Part shown: positions 7,821 through 15,906 of the stretch, piece after piece
Layout: every line of letters starts with the position of its first letter
Numbering within the stretch: the first letter of the stretch is position 1
Assembly (NCBI RefSeq): GCF_039538365.1
Contig: NZ_BAABCA010000002.1
Span: forward strand, 1-64,000
Length of the DNA stretch: 64,000 nt
Reading direction: 5' to 3'
Origin: Postechiella marina
GTDB taxonomy: Bacteria; Bacteroidota; Bacteroidia; Flavobacteriales; Flavobacteriaceae
Notes under the pieces: generated by a model
What the model was told of the DNA's origin: nothing
Database searches by the model: none
The model's input: the letters and a program-made list of their open reading frames with translations, nothing else
Translations under genes and position numbers: made by a program

Positions 7821-9014
7821 TTAAAGTGTTATGGTATTACGATAAATAAAAGCGAAAGTAAAAGCTATAACAGAAATTATAATTCCTATCATAAATATGT
7901 AATATGTAAAACGTAAAAGTCTATACTTGGAGTCGAGAACAGATCCTAAAAAATATAAATCGGTTGTTAAAGTATTATAAACATCACCCTTATTTTTTAT
8001 TAAATTAGTTATTGCTTTTTGATAACGACTTAGTTCCATTTTATGAAAATTACCAAAAAAAGCAAGATTAACAGATTTGTTTTTTAAATCTTTTTCTGTA
8101 AACTCTCCTCGTGTAACATTTGGTTGTGTAGCTTTAATAGATAATATCATTGAAATAATAGAAAACAGGACAAAAATAATTGTGGGAAATATTAAGTACC
8201 TGTTTGAAGGGTTATCTAATTTTGATAATAAGTTAGCTAGTACTAAAGATATTATAATAGCATTTACAGACAAAAGAATGTTGGCCTTAGTATCTGCTAT
8301 ATCACTTAATTTTGTATGATTTCGTAGCGCAACCCTATAAAAAGTTTGGATACCTCGCTCTGGGCTAGTACTTTTATATTTTTCTTTGTAGTAAGCTTTA
8401 AGTCTTTCCTTTTCTTCTCTTTCGTCAAGCTTTTTTTGCTCATTTAATAAATTAGCTAAGTTCTTAACTTTTCTGCCTTGCCAATTTTTTAAAGCGTAAG
8501 TTGTATAGTATTTATGAGAAGAAAGAGCTGCAGTTTGTTGCTCAAACCATTTGTCATTTTGTATGGTAGAACCTAATTTTTTTTCTATTTCTTGTTTTAA
8601 TAAACTTCTATATTTAATAAACTTCTTTTCTCCATACTCGCAAAAATAGATATCTAAAACAGCTTCTTCTAATTTCGTTTTTGGCTCTTTAGTTTTTAAA
8701 ACCTCAATGCTCTTTATTATTTTTTGCTTATTACTGTTAGATACTCCCTTAGTATTAAAATAATTAATAGCAACATCTACACTTTCTTTGTAAGGCGCAT
8801 TATAATTTGTTAAGAAACCCGTATTGCTAAAAGCTAGAGCTAGCTGTATAATAGAAGCATCAACCGAGTTAAGTTGCTCCCCTTCTATTAATTTGTTCGC
8901 CTTTTTAAGTCGTTTAATGGTATGGTAATAGTTGTGATAGGTTAATTTACTACTGCCTTTAGCTTTATATAAATTATAAACAAATTCGTCAATATCATCA
9001 AAAAGTTCTAACAT
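7821..9014 (-). CDS. Pycsar-type membrane effector (PycTM) with a degenerate HD domain
   Basis: 397 residues from ATG 9014, 15-20 bases after the probable transcription start. The N-terminal half resembles an HD-phosphohydrolase helical domain (YHNYYHT near residue 27), but the catalytic His-Asp position reads AFSNTGFLT, so hydrolysis is doubtful. The C-terminal half from about residue 225 matches the Pycsar effector membrane domain (DUF5706/PycTM): LSDIADTKANILLSVNAI, with further membrane helices near 275-295 and 370-395. In Pycsar defence such proteins respond to cCMP or cUMP and disrupt the membrane. No cyclase gene is adjacent, so the ligand and an immune role are open. Confidence 0.75.
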   Translation of the reverse strand: MLELFDDIDEFVYNLYKAKGSSKLTYHNYYHTIKRLKKANKLIEGEQLNSVDASIIQLALAFSNTGFLTNYNAPYKESVDVAINYFNTKGVSNSNKQKIIKSIEVLKTKEPKTKLEEAVLDIYFCEYGEKKFIKYRSLLKQEIEKKLGSTIQNDKWFEQQTAALSSHKYYTTYALKNWQGRKVKNLANLLNEQKKLDEREEKERLKAYYKEKYKSTSPERGIQTFYRVALRNHTKLSDIADTKANILLSVNAIIISLVLANLLSKLDNPSNRYLIFPTIIFVLFSIISMILSIKATQPNVTRGEFTEKDLKNKSVNLAFFGNFHKMELSRYQKAITNLIKNKGDVYNTLTTDLYFLGSVLDSKYRLLRFTYYIFMIGIIISVIAFTFAFIYRNTITL

Positions 9015-9035
9015 AATAGTGGTTTTTATCAACCA

Positions 9036-9043
9036 CAAAGTTA
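9036..9043 (-). promoter_or_regulatory. -7 box TAACTTTG of the PycTM gene
   Basis: An exact TAnnTTTG match read on the minus strand, 22 bases before the ATG at 9014. It supports the internal ATG over the upstream TTG at 9038, which would lie inside the promoter. Confidence 0.5.
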
Positions 9044-9161
9044 TATCAATCTATAAGTAAACTTAATTCATAAGCATTTTTAACTAACTGTTTTAAGTAT
9101 CGATATTGCTGTATTATCTAGGTTATAGTAAGTAAAAAAAGAAACCAATAGCCCTCTAAAT

Positions 9162-9187
9162 AAAAACACCGAAGATTTCGCTTCGGT
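9162..9187 (-). terminator. Intrinsic terminator (minus strand)
   Basis: ACCGAAG/CTTCGGT stem (9168-9174 and 9181-9187) with a 6-base loop. On the minus strand it is followed by GTTTTTATTT, suiting the small gene at 9323-9475. Confidence 0.65.
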
Positions 9188-9322
9188 TATTATATATAGA
9201 GAGACTTAAACACTTTAAACTCTCAAAATAAATTGTTAACTGTAACAAGCATCAAAACCATAAGTTTTTCTATCTTATACAAGATGTTTTTAACTATTTT
9301 GGCTTATAATCACGAGATATAG

Positions 9323-9475
9323 TTACATTAAAATTGTTACTAAAATAATAAGAATTAACACGATTCCCACAAAATAGAATCCGTATTTGGTAATCTTATC
9401 TTTCTGGAAAATATAATTACCTTTCTCATCTTCTTTATCCTTTACAAATTCAAAATTTTCTTCGCCTTGTTTCAT
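9323..9475 (-). CDS. Small single-pass membrane protein
   Basis: 50 residues: a charged N-terminal half (MKQGEENFEFVKDKEDEKGN) and one C-terminal membrane helix (FVGIVLILIILVTI). A -7 box TACTTTTG (9525-9532) lies 50 bases upstream on the minus strand, and an intrinsic terminator follows, so it looks like a genuine monocistronic gene. The family is not recognised. The topology suggests a tail-anchored inner membrane peptide, possibly stress related like its neighbours. Confidence 0.6.
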   Translation of the reverse strand: MKQGEENFEFVKDKEDEKGNYIFQKDKITKYGFYFVGIVLILIILVTILM

Positions 9476-9643
9476 TTTAAAAAGTTTAATATTATTAATA
9501 TCTCAGAGTAAACTCAAAGTTCTTCAAAAGTATACATGTCTTTCTGTTTCGATTAACTGCATTATTAAAAACTTTAACTCTATACAGAATAGCATACTAA
9601 AACGCAAGAAAACCGCAATACGATTAATTAAAAACGCGATAGC

Positions 9644-9676
9644 ATTAATAGAGAAACACGATTAACTCTAATTTTG
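9644..9676 (+). promoter_or_regulatory. ATTAATAGAG element with -7 box TAATTTTG
   Basis: ATTAATAGAG at 9644-9653 matches the repeat at 7449-7484. ATTAACTC at 9661-9668 is followed directly by TAATTTTG (9669-9676), a TAnnTTTG match only four bases before the ATG at 9681. If used, transcription would begin at or next to the start codon. Confidence 0.45.
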
Positions 9677-9680
9677 GAGA

Positions 9681-10310
9681 ATGGAAAATATATTAGTAGC
9701 CGGTGCAAATGGCACCACAGGAAAAAAAATAATAAACATTTTAACTGCATCTCAATATTTTACACCAGTAGCCATGGTTAGAAAAAAAGAGCAGTTAGAA
9801 CAATTTGAAAAAGAAAACATTAAAACCGTTTTAGGAGATTTAGAAAAAGATATTTCTCATACTACAGAAGGTATTGACAAGGTAATATTTGCTGCTGGAT
9901 CTGGTGGAAAAAAAGTAACCGAAGTAGACCAAGAAGGCGCAAAAAAGTTAATTGACGCTTCTAAAGATAAATCTATTAAAAAATTTGTAATGCTAAGTTC
10001 TATGGGTGCAGACAACCCAGAACAGGCAAGCCAACTTAAAGATTACTTAAAAGCAAAACACAATGCAGACGAGTATTTAAAATCGAGCGATTTAAACTAC
10101 GCCATTATAAGGCCAGGAAGCCTTACCGATAATAAGGGTTCTGGAAAAATCGAGCTTAAACCAAGTCTTAACAAAAAGGGTTCTATTAGTAGAGATGATG
10201 TTGCACAAACCTTAGTAAGAACACTGCACGACGATGCATCAAGTAATGTAACTTTTGAAATTATAAAAGGTGATGTATTAATAGGTAAAGCTTTAAATAC
10301 ATTGTTATAA
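9681..10310 (+). CDS. NAD(P)-binding SDR, YhfK/NmrA-like
   Basis: 209 residues. GANGTTGKKI at residues 8-17 is the Gly-rich nucleotide-binding turn of atypical short-chain dehydrogenases. MLSSMGADNPE near residue 107 and AIIRPGSLTD near 146 are typical of the NAD(P)H-binding SDR_a5 group (YhfK, YwnB). Family members bind NADPH and are often called oxidoreductases or redox sensors without known substrate. GGAG sits only two bases from the ATG and a -7 box is immediately upstream, so the mRNA may be nearly leaderless. It lies 65 bases ahead of another flavin/NAD(P)H enzyme. Confidence 0.8.
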   Translation: MENILVAGANGTTGKKIINILTASQYFTPVAMVRKKEQLEQFEKENIKTVLGDLEKDISHTTEGIDKVIFAAGSGGKKVTEVDQEGAKKLIDASKDKSIKKFVMLSSMGADNPEQASQLKDYLKAKHNADEYLKSSDLNYAIIRPGSLTDNKGSGKIELKPSLNKKGSISRDDVAQTLVRTLHDDASSNVTFEIIKGDVLIGKALNTLL

Positions 10311-10375
10311 TCATTATAAAATGATGCGGTAATTAATAGTGCATATCATACAAATAAGTTAGAAAAATTAAATAT

Positions 10376-11725
10376 ATGGAAATTCGGAAATTCGATGTTG
10401 TAGTTATAGGAAGCGGAACAGCTGGACAAACTGTAGCTACAACTTGTGCAAAAAACGGACTAAATGTTGCTATTGCAGATAACCGTGTATTTGGAGGCAC
10501 TTGTGCTAATAGAGGTTGCGACCCTAAAAAAGTACTTTTAGCAGCTACAGAAGCCATACATATCTCTAACAATTTACAAGGCAAAGGTATAGACACATTA
10601 CCACAATTAAATTGGGGCAATTTACAAAAATTTAAAAAAAAGTTTACTAAGGCTGTTCCTGCAGGAACAGAGTCTAAATTAAACGATTTAGGTATACATT
10701 TATACCACCAAAGTCCAAAATTTATTGATAAAAACACCTTAAAAATAGAAGGAAAAACGGTTAAAGCTGCTAAAATTGTTATTGCAACAGGACAAGTGCC
10801 TAGACCGTTACATTTTAAAGGTAGTCAATTTTTAAAAACTAGTGACGATTTTTTAAACCTCAAGAAACTACCCAAACATATTACATGCATTGGTGCTGGT
10901 TATATAGGTATGGAATTTGCCCACATCGCTGCTAGATCTGGAGCAAAAATTACAATTATAGATAATGGAAAAAGACCTTTAAATGCTTTTGATCCAGATC
11001 TAGTAGAATTATTAGTAAGCGTATCTAAATCTATAGGAATTGAATTTATATTTAATTCTGATGTCACTCAAATTAAAAAACTCAGAAAAAACCTAAAAAT
11101 TACCTACACAAAAAAAGGCAAGAAAAAAGAGTTAAAATCCCGATTTGTTTTAAATACTTCTGGTCGTATTCCAGCTATTAACCAACTAGATCTAGACAAA
11201 GGAAATGTGGCTTATTCTAAAAAGGGTATTCTAGTTAACAAACACCTACAAAACCCAACAAATTCTAATGTTTATGCCTGCGGAGATGTTTCAGACCATA
11301 GTTTAGCATTAACACCTTTATCTGGACTTGAAGGTATAGTAGTTGCCGAAAACATAATTCATGGAAACAGAAAAGAAATTGAAGCTACCAAAATTCCCTC
11401 AACAGTATTTACACTTCCACATTTAGCCTCTGTTGGGCTCACAGAATCTGAAGCAAAAAAACGATATAAAAACATCATTATTAATTACGAGTCTGTACCG
11501 CAATGGTTTAATGCTAAACGTTTGCAAAGCAAAGCTTATGCTTATAAATTAATAATTAACAAACTTACCAACCATATTGTTGGCGCACATTTGTTATCAG
11601 AAAATGCAGGAGAAACCATTAATCTTTTTGCTCTAGCTATAAATAATGAAATATCTGCAGAAGCGTTAAAAAGAACGATATTCACCTACCCTTCTTTTAG
11701 TTACGATATAAAAAGCATGCTATAA
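10376..11725 (+). CDS. Class I pyridine nucleotide-disulfide oxidoreductase
   Basis: 449 residues. It has an FAD-binding IGSGTAG at 11-17, the redox-active pair C43/C48 in GGTCANRGCDPKK, a second Rossmann fold GAGYIGMEFA for NAD(P)H, and YACGDV for FAD. The overall form follows glutathione reductase, dihydrolipoamide dehydrogenase and mercuric reductase. The C-terminal dimer domain lacks the usual His-Pro-x-x-x-Glu: it reads TYPSFSYDI, so the catalytic His-Glu dyad is absent. The physiological disulfide substrate is unknown. The stop is directly followed by the ATG of the YihY gene, indicating an operon. Confidence 0.85.
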   Translation: MEIRKFDVVVIGSGTAGQTVATTCAKNGLNVAIADNRVFGGTCANRGCDPKKVLLAATEAIHISNNLQGKGIDTLPQLNWGNLQKFKKKFTKAVPAGTESKLNDLGIHLYHQSPKFIDKNTLKIEGKTVKAAKIVIATGQVPRPLHFKGSQFLKTSDDFLNLKKLPKHITCIGAGYIGMEFAHIAARSGAKITIIDNGKRPLNAFDPDLVELLVSVSKSIGIEFIFNSDVTQIKKLRKNLKITYTKKGKKKELKSRFVLNTSGRIPAINQLDLDKGNVAYSKKGILVNKHLQNPTNSNVYACGDVSDHSLALTPLSGLEGIVVAENIIHGNRKEIEATKIPSTVFTLPHLASVGLTESEAKKRYKNIIINYESVPQWFNAKRLQSKAYAYKLIINKLTNHIVGAHLLSENAGETINLFALAINNEISAEALKRTIFTYPSFSYDIKSML

Positions 11726-12631
11726 ATGATTTCAAACAATACATCTGATAAATTTAAGATTAAAGATTTACCGTTTTTAATATATAAAACATATAAATCT
11801 TGGATTGCAGACGACCCTTTTCGTTTAAGCGCCATTGTCGCCTATTATGCTGTATTGTCTCTACCTGCTTTATTAATAATAATTATTAACATAGTGGGTT
11901 CTATATGGGGTGTAGAAATAGTACAAGGTCAATTAACAGATGAGTTTTCTTCGGCGTTGGGTAGCGATGCTGCAGAATCTATAGAACATATTATTGCAGA
12001 AACTCGTAACTCTGACAAAAACTTACTCTCTACTATTATAGGTATTGGTACATTATTATTTGGTGCTACAGGTGTTTTTTACCAACTTAAAGTCTCACTT
12101 AACGAAATATGGAAAATTAGTCCAAACTCAGACGCCAAAATTTCAAAAATCGTAGTAGATCGTGCTTTAAGTTTTGCTTTTATTTTAGTTATTGGATTTT
12201 TACTACTTATAAGTTTTATAATAACTACGGGTATTAGCGCTTTAAACAGTTACATTCGTAAAGTATTGCCAGACATACTAATTTATATTGCCTATACTTT
12301 AGATTTTGCTGTGTCTGTAGGCATTATTTCTATACTTTTTGCATTAATGTTTAAATATTTACCCGATGCCAAAATAAAATGGAAAACCGTTTGGATTGGA
12401 GCCATACTAACTGCATTTCTATTTGTTATAGGCAAACTATTATTAGGTATTTATTTTGGGCAAGCTAATCCTGGGTCTACCTATGGAGCTGCAGGTACCA
12501 TTGTACTTATTTTACTTTGGGTATCATACTCATCACTCATCCTCTTTTTTGGAGCAGAATTCACTTATGTTTATGCAGAATGCTACGAACAAAGTATAGA
12601 ACCTAAATCTATCGCTCAGAAAAAAGTGTAA
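11726..12631 (+). CDS. YihY/BrkB family integral membrane protein
   Basis: 301 residues with about six hydrophobic helices. The sequence DDPFRLSAIVAYYAVLSLPA near residue 30 and GATGVFYQLKVSLNEIW near 114 are signatures of the YihY/BrkB family (once mislabelled RNase BN), as is the late GSTYGAAGTIVLILLWVSYS. The function is uncertain; proposals include envelope lipid or solute transport. The gene directly abuts the flavin oxidoreductase, so the two are co-transcribed. Confidence 0.88.
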   Translation: MISNNTSDKFKIKDLPFLIYKTYKSWIADDPFRLSAIVAYYAVLSLPALLIIIINIVGSIWGVEIVQGQLTDEFSSALGSDAAESIEHIIAETRNSDKNLLSTIIGIGTLLFGATGVFYQLKVSLNEIWKISPNSDAKISKIVVDRALSFAFILVIGFLLLISFIITTGISALNSYIRKVLPDILIYIAYTLDFAVSVGIISILFALMFKYLPDAKIKWKTVWIGAILTAFLFVIGKLLLGIYFGQANPGSTYGAAGTIVLILLWVSYSSLILFFGAEFTYVYAECYEQSIEPKSIAQKKV

Positions 12632-12861
12632 TTACATTACCCTATTAGCGTTAACCTTTAAATTAATACAATTAATAAATCATGCCTTAAATACGGACAT
12701 TTGAAGAGGTAATGATAGTTTCATAGTCCTCAGAAAAGAATAACAAACTAAGCATCAACATAAAAAAGCATAATAATTATATTAAACACACGTTGCAAAG
12801 ACCTATAAAAAAGCTTCGAAACATATATACGCTACAAAATAAATAAACAATTAATATCTCC

Positions 12862-13881
12862 ATGAAATATATTAGTCCACATATTATAAGACAACTATTT
12901 GTACTGTTACTAATTATTTTAATGGGTACACTTATTTTTCAAGAAATGTTACCGTATTTAAGTGGTGTTCTTGGAGCAATTACAATTTATGTCATACTTC
13001 AAAAACCAATGAAAAAATTGGTGCAAAAAGGTTGGTATCCTAACCTAGCTGCTATATTTTTAATGCTTATTTCTTTTATATGCATACTTATACCACTTAC
13101 TGGTCTTGGACTAATGATGGGTAGTAAAATACAAAATGCAGTAGATAATTCTCAAAAGGTAATTGACGCTACAAAGCAACAATTAGCACATGCAGAATCT
13201 TATTTTAATATAGATATGGCTTCAGAAATTGATACTAGCGCTATTACAAGTTGGCTGTCTGATAACCTTCAAAATTTTGCAGGAGGCACTTTTAACATGG
13301 TAATTTCCATTACTATTATGTATTTTGTTTTATTTTTTATGCTTACAAACAGAAAAGCATTAAAAGATGCACTATTCGAATATATTCCAATAAAAGACGA
13401 CAATTTAAAAACCATAGGCAAAGACACTGTTGGCAAAGTAAAAGCCAATGCATTGGGCATACCTCTTGTAGCTCTTGGTCAAGGTATTGTTGGTCTTGTA
13501 GGCTTTCTTATTTTTAATGTACCAGACCCTTTTTTCTGGGCTGCAATTGTAACTATTGGATCTATGATTCCCTTTGTTGGTAGTGCATTAGGCACAATTC
13601 CTGTATTTCTCTTAGCATTATCTAATGGTGCTACTTTACAAGCCTGGGGAATTCTTATTTATGGTATTGTTGCCATAGGCGCAACAGATAATGTTTTTAG
13701 ACTTTATATACTTAAAAGGCTTGACAATGTACACCCATTAATTACGCTAATTGGAGTATTGGTAGGTGTTCCCTTATTTGGTTTTATAGGTTTAATTTTT
13801 GGTCCTTTACTGGTAAGTTTATTCCTTATTGTACTTCGTATTTATAAAAATGAATATGGACAAACCGAACAAAAATTATAA
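12862..13881 (+). CDS. AI-2E family transporter (PerM/YhhT-like)
   Basis: 339 residues, polytopic. Two helices come first, then a soluble loop rich in Lys/Asp (about residues 85-140), then the conserved membrane core with PFFWAAIVTIGSMIPFVGSA and the C-terminal HPLITLIGVLVGVPLFGFIG, both hallmarks of the family. Members export small molecules, including AI-2 (TqsA), or act as Na+/H+ antiporters; the substrate here cannot be predicted. A 230-base gap without clear signals separates it from the YihY gene. Confidence 0.85.
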   Translation: MKYISPHIIRQLFVLLLIILMGTLIFQEMLPYLSGVLGAITIYVILQKPMKKLVQKGWYPNLAAIFLMLISFICILIPLTGLGLMMGSKIQNAVDNSQKVIDATKQQLAHAESYFNIDMASEIDTSAITSWLSDNLQNFAGGTFNMVISITIMYFVLFFMLTNRKALKDALFEYIPIKDDNLKTIGKDTVGKVKANALGIPLVALGQGIVGLVGFLIFNVPDPFFWAAIVTIGSMIPFVGSALGTIPVFLLALSNGATLQAWGILIYGIVAIGATDNVFRLYILKRLDNVHPLITLIGVLVGVPLFGFIGLIFGPLLVSLFLIVLRIYKNEYGQTEQKL

Positions 13882-13996
13882 TGTAGCTTCTCCATTATAT
13901 AGAGGTTAAAATCGACATAAAAAATTTAGCATACCATATCTATGTACTCTTGTTTGCTAAAACTCACCTGTTCCGTATTGATATTTTGTTAGAACA

Positions 13997-14332
13997 TTAA
14001 AAGAAAAATTGAATCCTAAATACATTGTAAAAAGCCAAATTACTTATACTGTTGCCTCTTAAATTAGTAGCTCTGTTAAAAAGGTTATCTTGTATTATTA
14101 CTTTATAAGCAAACAACTTCATCCCTAAATAATACTCTATAAAAATCTCGTTTAATTTTGTTTTTGTTTTTGCGCTGTTTTGCGTTGCAACAGACTCTGC
14201 TACCTTATTTAACTGACCTATTCTACAGTTTATTTGAGGCCATAAAAAAGCAAATACATGCCCTATGGATGCTTCAGTATTAACATAAACATCTAGCAAA
14301 GCAGTATCATAAATACGTTTTTTTAATAGCAT
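13997..14332 (-). CDS. Hypothetical protein, 111 residues
   Basis: Not recognised. The frame is intact, starts with ATG and encodes a mostly helical protein with an aromatic C-terminus (FRIQFFF) and no signal peptide. It lies between the convergent AI-2E gene and the divergent F420-type reductase. No promoter or terminator is obvious, and it could be a lineage-specific gene or a chance frame. Confidence 0.4.
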   Translation of the reverse strand: MLLKKRIYDTALLDVYVNTEASIGHVFAFLWPQINCRIGQLNKVAESVATQNSAKTKTKLNEIFIEYYLGMKLFAYKVIIQDNLFNRATNLRGNSISNLAFYNVFRIQFFF

Positions 14333-14440
14333 TAATATTGAAGCTAAATAAGCTAACCTAAACTGCTATTACGTTGTATTATTGATAGAATAGAAACATT
14401 AACTCACAAATTCTGGTTACACAGATTAAAAAAATTAAAT

Positions 14441-15082
14441 ATGAAAATAGGAATTATAGGAAGTGGAAACATTGGAGGAAGTTTAGGAAAACATTGGACC
14501 CAAGCAGGCCATGAAGTCATTTTTAGCTCAAGACACCCCGAAGAATTAAAAAGCTTAGTAACAGAAGCTGGTAAAAATGCTACAGCAAAGTCTATTACAG
14601 AAACATTTGAAGCTAACGCCGATGTTTATTTACTAGCCATGCCTTTTAAGGCAGTAGATAAAATTGCAGAACTTTACGCAGGCGAATACGCAAACAGTGT
14701 TATTTTAGATGCCACAAACCCTTATCCAGAACGCGATGGCGATATGGCACAAAATGTTAGAGATGCTAATTACAATGCGTCTGAATATACTGCCATGAAA
14801 TACAACACAGCAAGAACAGGAAAAGCTTTTAACACCATTAAAGCCAGTTATTTAAAAAATTATGCTTCTAGAACGCAAGATAAATTAGCCATACCATTTG
14901 CAGCGCAAGACGAACACAGTAAAAAAATAATTAAAGAATTAATTGAAGATATTGGCTTTGACAGCGTTTATGTTGGCAATTTAAGCGATACCAAAATAAT
15001 GGATCCAGAGCAAGATATTTACGGAATATCTGTTTCTAAATCAGAACTTTTAGACAAGATATATACACTAAAAGCTAATTAA
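14441..15082 (+). CDS. NADP-dependent oxidoreductase, F420-reductase (YajC-like Rossmann) family
   Basis: 213 residues. The start MKIGIIGSGNIGGSLGKHW is the nucleotide-binding turn of the NADP_oxidoreductase coenzyme F420-dependent family, followed by SSRHPEELK for the NADP phosphate and LAMPFKAV and LDATNPYPE around the active-site cleft. Flavobacteria do not make F420, so members here probably reduce another carbonyl, imine or flavin using NADPH. The upstream region holds ATTAACTC and AATTCTGG, resembling the region ahead of 9681. It is followed by a hibernation factor, which suggests stationary-phase or stress expression. Confidence 0.75.
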   Translation: MKIGIIGSGNIGGSLGKHWTQAGHEVIFSSRHPEELKSLVTEAGKNATAKSITETFEANADVYLLAMPFKAVDKIAELYAGEYANSVILDATNPYPERDGDMAQNVRDANYNASEYTAMKYNTARTGKAFNTIKASYLKNYASRTQDKLAIPFAAQDEHSKKIIKELIEDIGFDSVYVGNLSDTKIMDPEQDIYGISVSKSELLDKIYTLKAN

Positions 15083-15118
15083 ATACACATTTTAAAACAA
15101 TAACCTTAAAATAACATT

Positions 15119-15418
15119 ATGCAAATTATATATGAATATCACAACGTTTCTGCCAGTAAGGGACTAGAATTAATGGCAAAAGAAAAATTAGAAAACCTAA
15201 AGAAAAAATTTGATTTTGTACATCGCGCCGATGTGTTTTTTAAATTAGAAAATCGTACCGATAACGAAGAGCAAATATGCGACATACGCCTAAGCATGAT
15301 AGGACCAAGACTTTTTGCTTCTACTAACGCCGAAACATTTGAAGCTGCCATATCTGAAACCATAAGAGATTTAGAAGATCAACTAACGAAAAAGAAAGGA
15401 AAAATGAGAGCTAGATAG
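15119..15418 (+). CDS. hpf: Ribosome hibernation-promoting factor (HPF/RaiA family)
   Basis: 99 residues, matching short HPF. MQIIYEYHNVSASKGLELMA at the start and AKEKLENLKKKFDFVHRADV, then ISETIRDLEDQLTKKKGK, follow the sigma-54 modulation protein/S30EA fold, with the basic C-terminal helix that contacts 16S rRNA. It binds the 30S subunit in stationary phase, blocks the mRNA/tRNA sites and favours inactive ribosomes. It lies 36 bases after the reductase gene and ahead of a small hydrophilic gene, probably in one operon ending at the hairpin at 15795. Confidence 0.85.
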   Translation: MQIIYEYHNVSASKGLELMAKEKLENLKKKFDFVHRADVFFKLENRTDNEEQICDIRLSMIGPRLFASTNAETFEAAISETIRDLEDQLTKKKGKMRAR

Positions 15419-15474
15419 TTTTAATGTTCAGAATATTTTAACGCCTACTCACATTAATAAATAAAAATATACAT

Positions 15475-15771
15475 ATGAAAACTAAAGAGAACAATAAAAA
15501 ACAAGATTATAAATCGGATATCACTAAAGATGATTTACAAGCCATAGGAAAAAAAGGGCTGAGAGCAGACTCTGAAGCAGACCGATTGTTATTAAACAGA
15601 AAAGAAAAAGTTGACTTTACAGGTAAAGATTTAGACCTTCCTGGAATAACCCACAAGACTAAAAATATAAGTAAAATAATTGCTGATGAAGAAAATACTT
15701 TATACGGACAAGGAGGAGAAAGTAAAGAAAACTTAGAAGCACCAGAACGCGCTAACTTAAATAAAAGTTAA
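15475..15771 (+). CDS. Hydrophilic hypothetical protein
   Basis: 98 residues, very rich in Lys, Glu, Asp and Asn, with no hydrophobic core, so probably intrinsically disordered. A central segment, VDFTGKDLDLPGITHKTK, is the only part with mixed character. The family is not recognised by name. It follows the hibernation factor by 56 bases and is closed by a strong terminator, so co-expression in stress or stationary phase is likely. Confidence 0.6.
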   Translation: MKTKENNKKQDYKSDITKDDLQAIGKKGLRADSEADRLLLNRKEKVDFTGKDLDLPGITHKTKNISKIIADEENTLYGQGGESKENLEAPERANLNKS

Positions 15772-15794
15772 TTTACAAACAGAATACCAACAGT

Positions 15795-15827
15795 AAAAAA
15801 TAGCCCTTCAATTGAAGGGCTATTTTT
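15795..15827. terminator. Intrinsic terminator
   Basis: TAGCCCTTCAATTGAAGGGC hairpin followed by TATTTTT and preceded by an A run. It closes the hibernation-factor operon and may also serve the convergent gene at 15907. Confidence 0.88.
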
Positions 15828-15906
15828 ACATCGACTTATTACAAATATGCATTTAGTATAATTCAAATTAAAATAAATACCATTTTCTACTTCCTAGTTT
15901 TATCTT

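Noticed and set aside
7821..9014. A complete Pycsar or CBASS anti-phage operon
   Set aside because: Only an effector-like protein is seen; there is no cyclase, cap or other defence gene beside it, so no operon is claimed.
10333..10737. Minus-strand frame opposite the disulfide oxidoreductase
   Set aside because: Antisense to a well-supported flavoenzyme start with its redox motif.
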